From Rheinheimera sp. D18 (GTDB lineage Bacteria; Pseudomonadota; Gammaproteobacteria; Enterobacterales; Alteromonadaceae): a stretch of 64,000 bases of DNA. Shown in pieces: positions 37,768-45,773 of the stretch; within the stretch, counting starts at the first letter, position 1; each line of letters starts with the position of its first letter. A program made the translations under genes and the position numbers. Location of the stretch: the NCBI RefSeq assembly GCF_004345025.1, contig NZ_CP037745.1:186001-250000 (forward strand), given 5' to 3'. Below the pieces are notes generated by a model. The model did not search any database. It had not been told where the DNA came from and saw only the letters and a program-made list of their open reading frames with translations.

Positions 37768-38211
37768 TTGCGCAACAAAATTAAATATTTTACTTTTGCA
37801 TTCTTTATTTTATCTGCATTATTCCAATCCACAGTACACGGCAAGGAAGAGCGCATGTCAGGGCCAGCGCAAAACGGTGTTCTTATCTACTCTGGCGATT
37901 TGAGCAACCTATCAGAGTTTTATGAAAAACTTTTTGGTATGCGAGTTGTTCGCAAAACCAATGATTTTATTAGCTTAGAAACGAATGGCTTCAACTTAAT
38001 CATTCATGTGCCACCATTCGATATTCCGACTAAAGCCTTCAGCTCCATTAAGCTTTTCCTCACGGTAGATGATATGGCTATGTCGCGTGAGGAGGCTGTT
38101 AAATTAGGTGGTCAAGCATTTGAGGGCGAGTGGAGCAATCCAATATTTAAAGTATCAAACATCGCAGATCGTGATGGTAACCACATTCAACTTCGTCAAT
38201 TTAATAAATGA
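37768..38211 (+). CDS. Cassette 17: exported VOC (glyoxalase-like) protein, copy 1
   Basis: 147 residues from a TTG start with GGGAGG upstream; the paralogue at 49528 has ATG at the same codon. A signal peptide (ALFQSTVHG, cleavage before KEE) precedes a single VOC domain: NGVLIYSGDLSNLSEFYEKLFGMRVV, LETNGFNLIIHVP and ADRDGNHIQLRQF. The HIQL motif supplies the usual metal-side glutamine/histidine region. A periplasmic VOC protein is unusual. An internal ATG after the signal would give a cytoplasmic form. Confidence 0.8.
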   Translation: MRNKIKYFTFAFFILSALFQSTVHGKEERMSGPAQNGVLIYSGDLSNLSEFYEKLFGMRVVRKTNDFISLETNGFNLIIHVPPFDIPTKAFSSIKLFLTVDDMAMSREEAVKLGGQAFEGEWSNPIFKVSNIADRDGNHIQLRQFNK

Positions 38212-38247
38212 TAAAAAGTACGTTATTGGCAATAGTAATGGTTAAAG

Positions 38248-38332
38248 CACATAACAATGCGCTGTTGTCGCCGCTATCGCGGCTGGGACGGCTTACGCTG
38301 CGCTTCAGCCGCCCCAAAGCTTTGCGTTAGCA
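38248..38332 (+). repeat. attC of cassette 17 (group C)
   Basis: R'' CACATAAC matches the cassette start TTATGTG; R' is GTTAGCA at 38326. Same group as the site of its paralogue at 50002. Confidence 0.9.
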
Positions 38333-38660
38333 GGTTTCCGGTGTTATCGGTTTTAGTTTATCGTTTTGTTGCGGCATTGCTCACGTTTGGTTTTCTTAGC
38401 GGCAGCGCCAAAAGTTAACGTGCGCCAGTTTGTTGGTTTGGTGCAATCTTTGTTGGCACAATGGCGTTGCTCTTTGTGGCTTCGCTTAAACAGTTTTACA
38501 AGTTCCAGTTGGCGCGTTGTTTCGCAGTTAACTGGCTTAGTTTTAATTAAAAGCAGCCTGCCATTGTTTAGGTTTGCTAGTGCGGCAAGCCGCGCAAGTT
38601 TGGTGCAGGCTGCTAACAAACAAAGGCACGGCGACGCGTACCGCGCGCATGCTTTGGGCG
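38327..38660 (+). mobile_element. Cassette 18: ORFless conserved cassette, copy 4
   Basis: 334 bp, the closest relative of copy 1 (shares TTAGCGGCAGCGCCAAAAGT and TTGGTGCAATCTTTGTTGGC). Group E attC. It sits directly downstream of the VOC cassette, as copy 8 does after the second VOC cassette. Confidence 0.8.
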
Positions 38661-38666
38661 TTAGCA
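38610..38666 (+). repeat. attC of cassette 18 (group E)
   Basis: R'' CTGCTAAC; R' is GTTAGCA at 38660. One base differs from the cassette 6 core. Confidence 0.88.
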
Positions 38667-38688
38667 ATCATAGGGAATGCGAAATATT

Positions 38689-39948
38689 ATGGTAAAAGTG
38701 GCGGCAGTATGGGTGGCTCTATTGCTATCTTCGTGCGGGTATGCGCAAGACGATACGACACGTTGGCAAGAGGATGTTGACGTTTACGCAAAAAAACTGA
38801 TCGAAGGGCATATAGATCCTTTTCACACACTTTCACAAGAACGCTTTGATGATGAGATCGTAAGGATTAGCGAAAACATACCTCATAAAACAGAAAACGA
38901 AATACTGATAGAGCTCATGAGGCTAACCCGGAAAATTAACGATGGGCACACCTCTTTTCCGCTATGGGGGCTGGAGTATGACAGCTTCCCTCTAGAGCTG
39001 AAATTATTTGGCAATGACTTATATGTACTAAGCACAACAAGCCAACATAAAGACCTTCTGGGATCGAAGCTTGTCTCCATCAACGGCGTGCCTTCTCTCG
39101 ATGTTATCCGTCTCTTGTCAGAAATAACGCCTTTCTCTGAAAACGAATTCTCCACTGCCGTAAGATCTGCTAGCTATTTCCCCAATGCTGCCATTCTAAG
39201 TGGGCTTGGAATAGTTGAGAATGAAGACGATGTAAAATTCGTATTCGATGTTCAAGGAGAAAAAAGGGAGACTAACCTTGAATCCAGCCGTTCACCAAAG
39301 CTTAATGCTCGAATATCACACTTCAACGACGCAATATTCTCTGCTGATGAGAAGGTGGATAATAATCTTTGGTATGGATCTTCATCAGATAATAAAACCG
39401 TATACGTTAAATTTAGAAGATACACATCCATTCCCAAAATGGAACATTTTTCGAGGGAGCTGCTTGGCTTTATTAACAAAAACAAATCTGAGAACCTCGT
39501 TATCGACCTTAGAGACAATTATGGTGGAGATTTCTTCGTAGGCCTGAAATTAGCACAACAGCTGGTACTCGCAGATACCATCAACTGGAAATCGGGAGTT
39601 TACACACTAATCGACAATGTTACATTTTCCGCAGCAATGAGCAATGCGGCTCAATTTTCACAAATTTTAAACAGCAAGCTGGTGGGATCACCAACGGGTG
39701 CCAGACCCTCTGGGTATCAAGACATGGGGCAGTTTACACTTCCGAATTCTGGACTTGAAGTCACCTTTTCGAAGCGGCTGTATAGCTTCAAAGACACTCA
39801 ACGAGACGCGCTGTACCCTGATGTCCACATCGAAACATCAATTGAAGATTACAAAAATGCATACGACAGGCAGTTGAGGTGGGTGTTGAGCGATATAAAA
39901 GATAGAGGTAGCCATGATAACAAAACATTGCAGCGGACAAGCCGCTGA
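38689..39948 (+). CDS. Cassette 19: S41-family peptidase-like lipoprotein
   Basis: 419 residues from the ATG at 38689; an ATG 12 bp earlier is possible. The lipoprotein signal has lipobox LSSC. The fold is that of tail-specific (C-terminal processing) proteases: KINDGHTSFPL, LVIDLRDNYGGD and the nucleophile region NVTFSAAMSNAAQF, followed by LVGSPTGARPSGYQD. A probable envelope serine peptidase. The frame ends inside the attC site (KTLQRTSR). This is the largest cassette in the array. Confidence 0.8.
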   Translation: MVKVAAVWVALLLSSCGYAQDDTTRWQEDVDVYAKKLIEGHIDPFHTLSQERFDDEIVRISENIPHKTENEILIELMRLTRKINDGHTSFPLWGLEYDSFPLELKLFGNDLYVLSTTSQHKDLLGSKLVSINGVPSLDVIRLLSEITPFSENEFSTAVRSASYFPNAAILSGLGIVENEDDVKFVFDVQGEKRETNLESSRSPKLNARISHFNDAIFSADEKVDNNLWYGSSSDNKTVYVKFRRYTSIPKMEHFSRELLGFINKNKSENLVIDLRDNYGGDFFVGLKLAQQLVLADTINWKSGVYTLIDNVTFSAAMSNAAQFSQILNSKLVGSPTGARPSGYQDMGQFTLPNSGLEVTFSKRLYSFKDTQRDALYPDVHIETSIEDYKNAYDRQLRWVLSDIKDRGSHDNKTLQRTSR

Positions 39949-39962
39949 ATGCGACGTTAGCA
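39915..39962 (+). repeat. attC of cassette 19 (short, divergent)
   Basis: TGATAAC then CATTGCAGCGG/CCGCTGAATG arms and R' GTTAGCA at 39956, about 42 bp. R'' does not fully complement the cassette start TTAGCAA. Confidence 0.65.
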
Positions 39963-40291
39963 GGTGTTCGGCTTTTAACGGTTTTAGTCAGTAGTTTTGT
40001 TCGGGCATTGCTCGCGTTTGGTCTTCTTAGCGGCAGCGCCAAAAGGTTAAGTTCGCCAGTTTGTGGGTTTGCTGCAAACGGTGGTGGCGGTGGCGTTGTT
40101 CTTTGTGGCTTCGCTTAAATCAGTTTTACAGGTTCCGGTTGGCTCGCCGTATCGCAGTTGGCTGGTTAAGTTTTTAATAAAAGCAGCCTTGCCGTTGTTT
40201 GGGTTTGCCAGTGCGGCAAGCCGCGCAAGTTCGGTGTAGGCTGCTAACAAACAAAGGCACGGCGACGCGTACCGCGCGCTTGCTTTGGGCG
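39957..40291 (+). mobile_element. Cassette 20: ORFless conserved cassette, copy 5
   Basis: 335 bp. It belongs to the sub-type with GTTTAGTCAGTAG-like 5' region and GCTGCAAACGGTGGTGGCGG in the middle, yet carries the group E attC. This body is thus intermediate between copies 1-4 and copies 6-7. Confidence 0.8.
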
Positions 40292-40297
40292 TTAGCA
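40241..40297 (+). repeat. attC of cassette 20 (group E)
   Basis: R'' CTGCTAAC; R' is GTTAGCA at 40291. Core identical to the cassette 6 site. Confidence 0.88.
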
Positions 40298-40332
40298 GTG
40301 CAATTAACCTCAACCTTAAAAGGAAGTAAAAA

Positions 40333-40674
40333 ATGAAGAAATTACTACTCAGTGCAGTTGTTTTAGGAATGAGTCTAGCTGTTTCAGCGGAAACCTATGA
40401 CGTTTCCGCTTCTTACAGTGCCGGTACAGAATACTCCGGCGAGCTAGTTTTCCGTGTTGATGAAGGCAAAAGTGCATCTTTTTCAAACGAGCAAGTGCAG
40501 AGTTTTGCGGTTGTAGTGAGTAAAAAAACAGATAGTCAGGTTCTAGTTAACTTTGATTTTGCAGGTGGGGCTTACAAAAGCGAAGCAGAGGTTGTCTTAG
40601 AGCTTGACCAACCAACAGAATTTAATTTTAACGATCAAAAATTTACTTTTTTAGTTAAAAAGCATTCCAGTTAA
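40333..40674 (+). CDS. Cassette 21: hypothetical exported protein
   Basis: 113 residues with a clear signal peptide ending in AVSAE. The mature part (about 93 residues) has alternating hydrophobic patterning typical of a small beta-sandwich (YSGELVFRVDEGKSASF, VLVNFDFAGG, FTFLVKKHSS). No family recognised. AGGAAG lies 7 nt before the ATG. A periplasmic location is likely. Confidence 0.7.
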   Translation: MKKLLLSAVVLGMSLAVSAETYDVSASYSAGTEYSGELVFRVDEGKSASFSNEQVQSFAVVVSKKTDSQVLVNFDFAGGAYKSEAEVVLELDQPTEFNFNDQKFTFLVKKHSS

Positions 40675-40694
40675 ATATTTGTGGCAGCACACGC

Positions 40695-40781
40695 ACTGCT
40701 AACAAGGCGCATCACTCGCGGCCTTCGGCCGCTGGGATGCCAACCGCTACGCGGTCGTCACCCGTGTGCTTTGCGTTATGT
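40695..40781 (+). repeat. attC of cassette 21 (group F)
   Basis: R'' GCACTGCTAAC complements the cassette start TTAGCAGTGC over ten bases; R' is GTTATGT at 40775. The core has CGCGGCC/GGCCGC and CGCTACGCGG arms. Confidence 0.9.
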
Positions 40782-40804
40782 GAATCTTTAAGAAAGGAGT
40801 TTTT

Positions 40805-41263
40805 GTGAAAAAATTATTTATCTGTTTGGCTGGTTTTACGTTTTTCAGTGCAAGTACTTTAGCTGATGATTTTGACTATGATGCCTTCGTTAAAGCGTAT
40901 TACCATGCAGAAGTGATGACTCAGCAACCGAGCGCAACAAAGGAAGACCTTGAACACTATTTGTCTTTTCTGACGGAGGATATTGGATATCAGCATTTTC
41001 CCAATGCACCTGATGATTCGCGTGAACCAGATGGCAAAGCCATGATGCGTAAAGGCATGAGCTACTACCTTGGTGTTCACACAGAATACAAATCGGAACT
41101 CATCGACTATCAATATGGTTACAATGCAGTTTCTATCAAGCACAAATTCTCAGCAAAAGGTAAGCGGTCAGATGGTTCAGACTTTAGCTACAGCAAAGTC
41201 GCTCTGGATGTTCTTGAACTTGAAAATGGCAAAGTTTCTGTTATCCGTCGGTACAGTGAATAA
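40805..41263 (+). CDS. Cassette 22: exported SnoaL/NTF2-like protein
   Basis: 152 residues from a GTG start with AAAGGAG 6 nt upstream. A signal peptide (to about residue 20, STLADD) is followed by an NTF2-like cone fold: DAFVKAYYHAEVMTQ, LEHYLSFLTEDIGYQHFP, a central FSAKGKRSDGSDFSYSKVALDVLELENGKVSVI. The fold assignment is moderately certain. Such proteins bind or act on small hydrophobic molecules. The substrate is unknown. Confidence 0.7.
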   Translation: MKKLFICLAGFTFFSASTLADDFDYDAFVKAYYHAEVMTQQPSATKEDLEHYLSFLTEDIGYQHFPNAPDDSREPDGKAMMRKGMSYYLGVHTEYKSELIDYQYGYNAVSIKHKFSAKGKRSDGSDFSYSKVALDVLELENGKVSVIRRYSE

Positions 41264-41265
41264 TT

Positions 41266-41325
41266 CACATAACAAAAAAAGCCAGCCGACACCAAACAGC
41301 GGCGCGGCTGCTTTTGGCGTTATGC
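41266..41325 (+). repeat. attC of cassette 22 (short)
   Basis: R'' TTCACATAAC complements the cassette start TTATGTGAA; R' is GTTATGC at 41319. 54 bp with AGCCAGCCG/CGGCTGCTTT-type arms. Confidence 0.85.
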
Positions 41326-41347
41326 CAAATAAGGGTATATTCGAGCA

Positions 41348-42073
41348 ATGAATTACAGATTGGTCGCAGTGGAAGTGGGGGACTTGCTTAAATACGATAC
41401 GTCTGTGAATCAGATTAATCGAATTGGGCAGGCTCTATTTCGGTTTCAGCGGGAGAACTTTCCGAATGATTCGATTACTTCTGTAAGGGCTCAAGCTATC
41501 CACGATTGGATTCTTTCGCTTGCTAAGCAGCAAATGGAGAACGACAAGAGGAATGATCTTCTTGTGACATTCTGCAGGCAAATATGTCCTGATCAGTTCT
41601 CCCGCGAAATTGAAAATATTCTTGATAAAGCAGGCATAAACTCGGCTTCTGTAAACAAAGAGGCATTAGCAGAATTCATGGGGCGGTCTTATCATTCTGA
41701 GATAACTAAGCACTGCAAGACGCTATTCCTACAGTCACATTATTTTCATGCAGTGTTCGAGGCGTGCAAGGTATATAACAAGCTTGTTCAGTCAAAATCA
41801 CTTTCCCATAAGGACGGGCAAGCATTAATGCTTGAAGTTTGGGGTGCCGATAATGGCGTTCTTAAAATTACTCCTTGTCAAACCGACACAGACAAAAACA
41901 CTCAAAATGGTATAAAGTTTTTATCTGCTGGTCTAATGCAGGCAATTCGAAATCCTACTGCACATGAGCCAGCCATTGACTGGCCTGTAAGCAAGCAAGA
42001 TTGTCTTGACCTATTGGGCTTTTTGTCTTTTTTGTTTAGGCAGCTAGATAAAGCCGTGTATTTCAAGGCATAA
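41348..42073 (+). CDS. Cassette 23: TIGR02391/Ymh-type HEPN-like protein
   Basis: 241 residues, cytoplasmic and helical. The C-terminal half has the TIGR02391 pattern: FLQSHYFHAVFEACKVYNKLV, FLSAGLMQAIRNPTAHEPA and a final hydrophobic helix (LGFLSFLFRQLDKAV). RNPTAHE is the conserved Rx4-6H-like motif of HEPN domains, which are frequent in RNA-cleaving defence and toxin proteins. A defence role is inference. No partner antitoxin is in the cassette. Confidence 0.75.
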   Translation: MNYRLVAVEVGDLLKYDTSVNQINRIGQALFRFQRENFPNDSITSVRAQAIHDWILSLAKQQMENDKRNDLLVTFCRQICPDQFSREIENILDKAGINSASVNKEALAEFMGRSYHSEITKHCKTLFLQSHYFHAVFEACKVYNKLVQSKSLSHKDGQALMLEVWGADNGVLKITPCQTDTDKNTQNGIKFLSAGLMQAIRNPTAHEPAIDWPVSKQDCLDLLGFLSFLFRQLDKAVYFKA

Positions 42074-42127
42074 CAAGTCGTTCAAGCCGACAGCGCTCCG
42101 CGCTGCGGCTTAACTCCGGCGTTATGT
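42067..42127 (+). repeat. attC of cassette 23 (short)
   Basis: R'' GGCATAAC matches the cassette start TTATGCC; R' is GTTATGT at 42121. Arms are CAAGCCG...CGGCTT and AGCGC/GCGCT. 55 bp. Confidence 0.88.
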
Positions 42128-42143
42128 TGAAAAAGGAATTTAG

Positions 42144-42701
42144 ATGGTATTTCCATCACTAGAAACTGATCGGCTATTACTTACAGAACTTTGTGTTGAT
42201 GATGAAGCTGATCTATTCAATTTGTTTTCCAACCCATCTGTGGTCGAATACTACGATTTAGATGTGTTTCGCGAACATAGCCAAGCAGCAAATTTGATTA
42301 GTCTTTTTAAATCAAGATATGAGGAGCAGCAAGGTATCAGGTGGGCTATCCGGTTAAAGTCATCAGGTCGATTGATAGGCACCTGCGGCTTTAATTCGTG
42401 GAGCAGCAAAATGAGTAATGCCGTTATTGGTTATGATCTGCTGCCTGAGTTTTGGCGGAAAGGGTATTCCTCAGAAGCTGTTCGCGCCATTATTAGTGCT
42501 GGATTTGCAGGGATTCTTCCCTGTGGTGAATTGCATCGAGTCCAAGCTGATACAGTTCCAGGCAATCGTGCCTCTGAATCATTGCTGCGTCGGCTTGGAT
42601 TTAAAGAAGAAGGGCTTCGGCGTGAGTGTGGTTATTGGAAGAATAAGTTTCATGATCTCAAATGTTTCGGTTTGCTCCGTTCAGAGTTCAGTGCAACATA
42701 A
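42144..42701 (+). CDS. Cassette 24: GNAT acetyltransferase, RimJ/RimL-like
   Basis: 185 residues with AAAGGAA upstream of the ATG. Acetyl-CoA-dependent N-acetyltransferase: ETDRLLLTELCVDDEADLFNLF at the N-terminus, IGTCGFNSWS, then the acetyl-CoA loop region EFWRKGYSSEAVRAII and NRASESLLRRLGFKEEG. It could acetylate a protein N-terminus, an antibiotic or a small metabolite. The target cannot be inferred. Confidence 0.88.
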   Translation: MVFPSLETDRLLLTELCVDDEADLFNLFSNPSVVEYYDLDVFREHSQAANLISLFKSRYEEQQGIRWAIRLKSSGRLIGTCGFNSWSSKMSNAVIGYDLLPEFWRKGYSSEAVRAIISAGFAGILPCGELHRVQADTVPGNRASESLLRRLGFKEEGLRRECGYWKNKFHDLKCFGLLRSEFSAT

Positions 42702-42773
42702 CAATCCGCGTCATTCAGGGCCTGTGGCCCTTGCGACGCTCACAAGTTCGCGCGCATGCGCGGGGCGTTAGCA
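42695..42773 (+). repeat. attC of cassette 24 (group B)
   Basis: R'' CAACATAAC complements the cassette start TTATGTTG; R' is GTTAGCA at 42767. A truncated relative is present at 53598. Confidence 0.9.
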
Positions 42774-43134
42774 GGTGTTCGGGTTTTAACGGTTTTAGTC
42801 AGTAGTTTTATTCCGGCTTTGCTCTCGTTTGGTTTTCTTAGCGGCAGCGCCAAAAGGTTTAGCTCGCCAGTTTATGGGTTTGCTGCAAACGGTGGTGGCG
42901 GTAGCGTTGCTCTTTGTGGCTTCGCTTAAATCAGTTTTACAGGTTCCGGTTGGCTCGCCGTATCGCAGTTGGCTGGTTAAGTTTTTAAATTTGCACAGTG
43001 GTGCATTTGTTCAGCTTCGCCAGTGCGGCAGTGCCGCGCGGGTTTTAATTTAAGCTGCTAACAAGGCGCATCACTCGCGGCCTGCGGCCGCTGGGATGCC
43101 AACCGCTACGCGGTCGTCACCCGTGTGCTTTGCG
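42768..43134 (+). mobile_element. Cassette 25: ORFless conserved cassette, copy 6
   Basis: 367 bp. The 5' two-thirds match copy 5. The 3' part is replaced by TTTGCACAGTGGTGCA and GCGGCAGTGCCGC, and the attC is group F. The terminal hairpin therefore has stem GCGGC/GCCGC with loop AGT in place of AA. Confidence 0.8.
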
Positions 43135-43140
43135 TTATAT
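43055..43140 (+). repeat. attC of cassette 25 (group F)
   Basis: R'' CTGCTAAC matches the cassette start TTAGCAG; R' is GTTATAT at 43134. The core matches the cassette 21 site almost base for base. Confidence 0.9.
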
Positions 43141-43153
43141 GCAAAGGATGTTC

Positions 43154-43504
43154 ATGCTCAGGTTCTTAGTTTCTAGTTTTATTCTGGTGGCCTCAATTTT
43201 TTCCGCTCAGGCCAAAGGTGACTGCGATATTTCGGGTATTTGGAATCATTCAGATAAGCCTGCAAAACTATTAATCGACTTAAACAAAGCTGAAGCCACA
43301 GTCTATTCCCATGACAACCATATGAAAGCCGTTGGATTAGTTGTTTTGAAAGCTGTAAAGCCAGCATCACATGCTTCGTTATGGGATGCGCAGATGTATA
43401 GTGCAGAAGACGATTCATTTGTTGATGTTCAAATAACTTCGAAAGACTGTAATCAGTTAAATGTTGTTTATCAGGGCGACAAGGTTCTAAATCTTGTTAG
43501 GTAA
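43154..43504 (+). CDS. Cassette 26: hypothetical exported protein
   Basis: 116 residues from the ATG at 43154 (AAAGGA 6-7 nt upstream; upstream in-frame ATGs lie on the attC core). A signal peptide ends near SAQAKG. The mature part has two cysteines (DCDISGIW, SKDCNQ) and a small beta pattern with GIWNHSDKPAKLLIDL, resembling lipocalin-like or DUF2147-type starts, but no firm match. Probably periplasmic. Confidence 0.65.
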   Translation: MLRFLVSSFILVASIFSAQAKGDCDISGIWNHSDKPAKLLIDLNKAEATVYSHDNHMKAVGLVVLKAVKPASHASLWDAQMYSAEDDSFVDVQITSKDCNQLNVVYQGDKVLNLVR

Positions 43505-43509
43505 ATTTG

Positions 43510-43591
43510 CATATAACAATCGCCATCAAAAGCGCGCCCGTTGGGCGCTCGACTCGCAACAAGTTGCTCGCGTTTGTGGCGGGCGTTAGAG
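43510..43591 (+). repeat. attC of cassette 26 (group G)
   Basis: R'' GCATATAAC complements the cassette start TTATATGC; R' is GTTAGAG at 43585. Confidence 0.9.
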
Positions 43592-43603
43592 CTAAGGAAA
43601 GTC

Positions 43604-44041
43604 ATGAGTATCACACTGGAAGAAGTTACTAGTTCAAATTATGAAGCGGTTTGCGACTTGGATGTCACAGATGAGCAGCAGGAGTATGTTGCCAGCAATA
43701 TGTGGTCGCTAGTTGAATCACATTATTGCCAAGGCCATACCTGCAGAGCAATATACCAGAACGACATCCCTGTAGGTTTTTTTATGTGGGTATCTGAAAC
43801 GCCTGAGAAAGTATCTATCTGGCGTTTTATGGTTGATCAGCGCTATCAAAAAGCAGGGATTGGTAGAGCGGCTTTAAATTTGGCTTTAAATGAAATCAAA
43901 GCTTGCGACAAAGTAAAAGAAATAGAAATTTGCTATGACCCTGAAAACCCAGTGGCCAAAGATTTTTACTCAAGTTTTGGCTTTCAGGAAGTGGGTTTGG
44001 ATGAAGATGGTGAAGATATGTTGGCAATAATCAAGCTGTGA
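43604..44041 (+). CDS. Cassette 27: GNAT acetyltransferase, spermidine-acetyltransferase-like
   Basis: 145 residues from the ATG at 43604 with AAGGAAAG upstream. Single GNAT domain: SNYEAVCDLDVTDEQQEYVASN resembles BltD/PaiA-type polyamine or amine acetyltransferases. The acetyl-CoA motif is WRFMVDQRYQKAGIGRAAL and the C-terminal strand is NPVAKDFYSSFGFQEVG. Upstream in-frame codons lie in the preceding attC and are excluded. Confidence 0.85.
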   Translation: MSITLEEVTSSNYEAVCDLDVTDEQQEYVASNMWSLVESHYCQGHTCRAIYQNDIPVGFFMWVSETPEKVSIWRFMVDQRYQKAGIGRAALNLALNEIKACDKVKEIEICYDPENPVAKDFYSSFGFQEVGLDEDGEDMLAIIKL

Positions 44042-44120
44042 GCTCTAACAATCGCCAGCACAACGCGCCTGCGGCGCTCGACTCGCAACAAGTTGCTCGC
44101 GTGTGTGGCGGGCGTTAGGC
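44042..44120 (+). repeat. attC of cassette 27 (group G)
   Basis: R'' AGCTCTAAC complements the cassette start TTAGAGCT; R' is GTTAGGC at 44114. Confidence 0.9.
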
Positions 44121-44142
44121 TTAATGGAGTATTTAGAAAGTA

Positions 44143-44442
44143 ATGGATTTATTTCTGGCTAATGTAATCACCGTATTTTTCTTTGTTTCAGCGTATTTGC
44201 TGGTGAAAAAGTGTCGCTTAATCAGGCAGCGTACTTCATATCTTTCCGCATTTTCTGTTGCTGCTGGACTTGCTGTAGCGCTCTTATTGGTAAGCTTCTG
44301 TTTCGCTTTAATTTTAGGTGCGGCGCTACCTGATATTTATGTAAAAACCTTTGCTTATAAAGCTGTATTTGTTTGGCTTATTCTGGCAATAAACTGGTTT
44401 TGGCAAATGGTTAAGCAGCAATCGGGTAGTAATTATGCCTAA
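44143..44442 (+). CDS. Cassette 28: hypothetical three-span membrane protein
   Basis: 99 residues with hydrophobic helices at about 2-21, 38-60 and 70-90, joined by a short basic loop (KKCRLIRQR). No family recognised. It has weak upstream ribosome-site features (GGAG 18 nt before). It ends in its attC R'' box. Confidence 0.6.
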   Translation: MDLFLANVITVFFFVSAYLLVKKCRLIRQRTSYLSAFSVAAGLAVALLLVSFCFALILGAALPDIYVKTFAYKAVFVWLILAINWFWQMVKQQSGSNYA

Positions 44443-44517
44443 CAAGCGCCATCAAAAACGCGCCCCTTGGGCGCTCGACTCGCAACAAGTTGCTCGCGTT
44501 TGTGGCAGGCGTTAGCA
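44436..44517 (+). repeat. attC of cassette 28 (group G)
   Basis: R'' GCCTAAC complements the cassette start TTAGGC; R' is GTTAGCA at 44511. Confidence 0.9.
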
Positions 44518-44863
44518 GGCATTCGGGGTTTTAACAGTTTTAGTCAGTGGTTTTGTTCGGGCATTGCTCGCGCTTGGTTTTCTTAGCAGCAAAGCCAAAA
44601 GGTTTAGTTCGCCAGTTTGTGGGTTCACTGCAAACGGTTGTGGCGGTAGCGTTGTTCTTCCGGGCTTCGCTTAACAGTTTTACAGGTTCCGGTTGGCTCG
44701 CCGTATCGCAGCTGGCCGGTGTAGCTTTAAATTTGCACAGTGGTGCACTTGTTCAGCTTCGCCAGTGCGGCAGTGCCGCGCGGGTCTTAACAAGGCGCAT
44801 CACTCGCGGCCTGCGTCCGCTGGGATGCCAACCGCTACGCGGTCGTCACCCGTGTGCTTTGCG
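44512..44863 (+). mobile_element. Cassette 29: ORFless conserved cassette, copy 7
   Basis: 352 bp, most like copy 6 (TTTGCACAGTGGTGCA, GCGGCAGTGCCGC). A deletion of about 14 bp relative to copy 6 removed the CTGCTAAC R'' box, leaving GTCTTAAC. The cassette start TTAGCAG therefore no longer complements its attC. Confidence 0.78.
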
Positions 44864-44869
44864 TTAGCA
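44784..44869 (+). repeat. attC of cassette 29 (group F, damaged R'')
   Basis: The core is group F; R' is GTTAGCA at 44863. R'' reads GTCTTAAC in place of CTGCTAAC. Confidence 0.8.
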
Positions 44870-44891
44870 TTCTCCTATTAAGAGGATCGTG

Positions 44892-45692
44892 ATGAACACT
44901 AAACCTCAAATATTATTTTTGTCTCATGGCGGCGGGCCGATGCCACTTCTAGGTGATGTTGGGCATAAAGAAATGATTGATTGCTTGCAAAAAATCTCAT
45001 CTATTTTGCGTAAGCCATCAGCCATTTTAGTGGTAAGTGCGCACTGGGAAGAAAAAATCCCAACCATTACTTCGGGCGCCAACCCTTCCCTTATTTACGA
45101 TTACTATGGATTTCCAGAAAAGTCTTATAGTATTACCTATCCTTGTCAGGGAGAGCCATCACTGGCGGAGCAGACCTATAAGCGGCTGGAGCATTCAGGT
45201 ATTTCCGCAAAACTTGATGAGCAGCGCGGTTTTGACCACGGTCTATTTATTCCTCTGAAAATCATGTACCCGGAGGCAGATATTCCGTGCATTCAGCTCT
45301 CTCTTGTCGATAATCTCAGTCCAGCAGCTCATGTCGGGATAGGGCGAGCAATCCAAGACTTGGAGTATGAAAATTTACTTATAATTGGTTCTGGTTTCTC
45401 CTTTCATAATATGAAAGCATTTTTTTCATCTGAAACCAGTGAATCAAAAACTTTAAATGAATCTTTTGAAGCGTGGCTGCTAGAGACTTGCACTAACAGT
45501 AGTATTACTGAAGAAGAAAGAGAACAAAGATTTATCCAATGGGAAAAAGCCCCCGGTGCTCGTTACTGTCACCCAAGAGAAGAGCATTTATTGCCGTTGC
45601 ACGTTTGCTATGGAATAGCTAATAGTGTTTGCACTAAGTCGTTTGAGCTAAAGATTCTAAATAAAAAATCGAGCATGTACATCTGGTCATAA
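44892..45692 (+). CDS. Cassette 30: 4,5-DOPA extradiol dioxygenase-like (YgiD family)
   Basis: 266 residues; the ATG at 44892 follows GAGG by 6 nt. Class III extradiol ring-cleavage dioxygenase fold with metal ligands expected in LSHGGGP, VVSAHWEE, RGFDHGLFIPL and YCHPREEHLLPLH. Family members open catechol rings such as DOPA. The size and all four histidine regions are intact. This is one of few cassette genes with a clear metabolic fold. Confidence 0.88.
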   Translation: MNTKPQILFLSHGGGPMPLLGDVGHKEMIDCLQKISSILRKPSAILVVSAHWEEKIPTITSGANPSLIYDYYGFPEKSYSITYPCQGEPSLAEQTYKRLEHSGISAKLDEQRGFDHGLFIPLKIMYPEADIPCIQLSLVDNLSPAAHVGIGRAIQDLEYENLLIIGSGFSFHNMKAFFSSETSESKTLNESFEAWLLETCTNSSITEEEREQRFIQWEKAPGARYCHPREEHLLPLHVCYGIANSVCTKSFELKILNKKSSMYIWS

Positions 45693-45693
45693 A

Positions 45694-45755
45694 ATGCTAA
45701 CAAACGCGTCAATTAGGACGCTCGCAAGCTCTCGCCTATTACCCGGGCGTTAGGC
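45694..45755 (+). repeat. attC of cassette 30 (short)
   Basis: R'' AATGCTAAC complements the cassette start TTAGCATT; R' is GTTAGGC at 45749. 56 bp with CGTCAATTAGGACG-type arms. Confidence 0.88.
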
Positions 45756-45773
45756 ATATAAAAAGGTTTCTGA

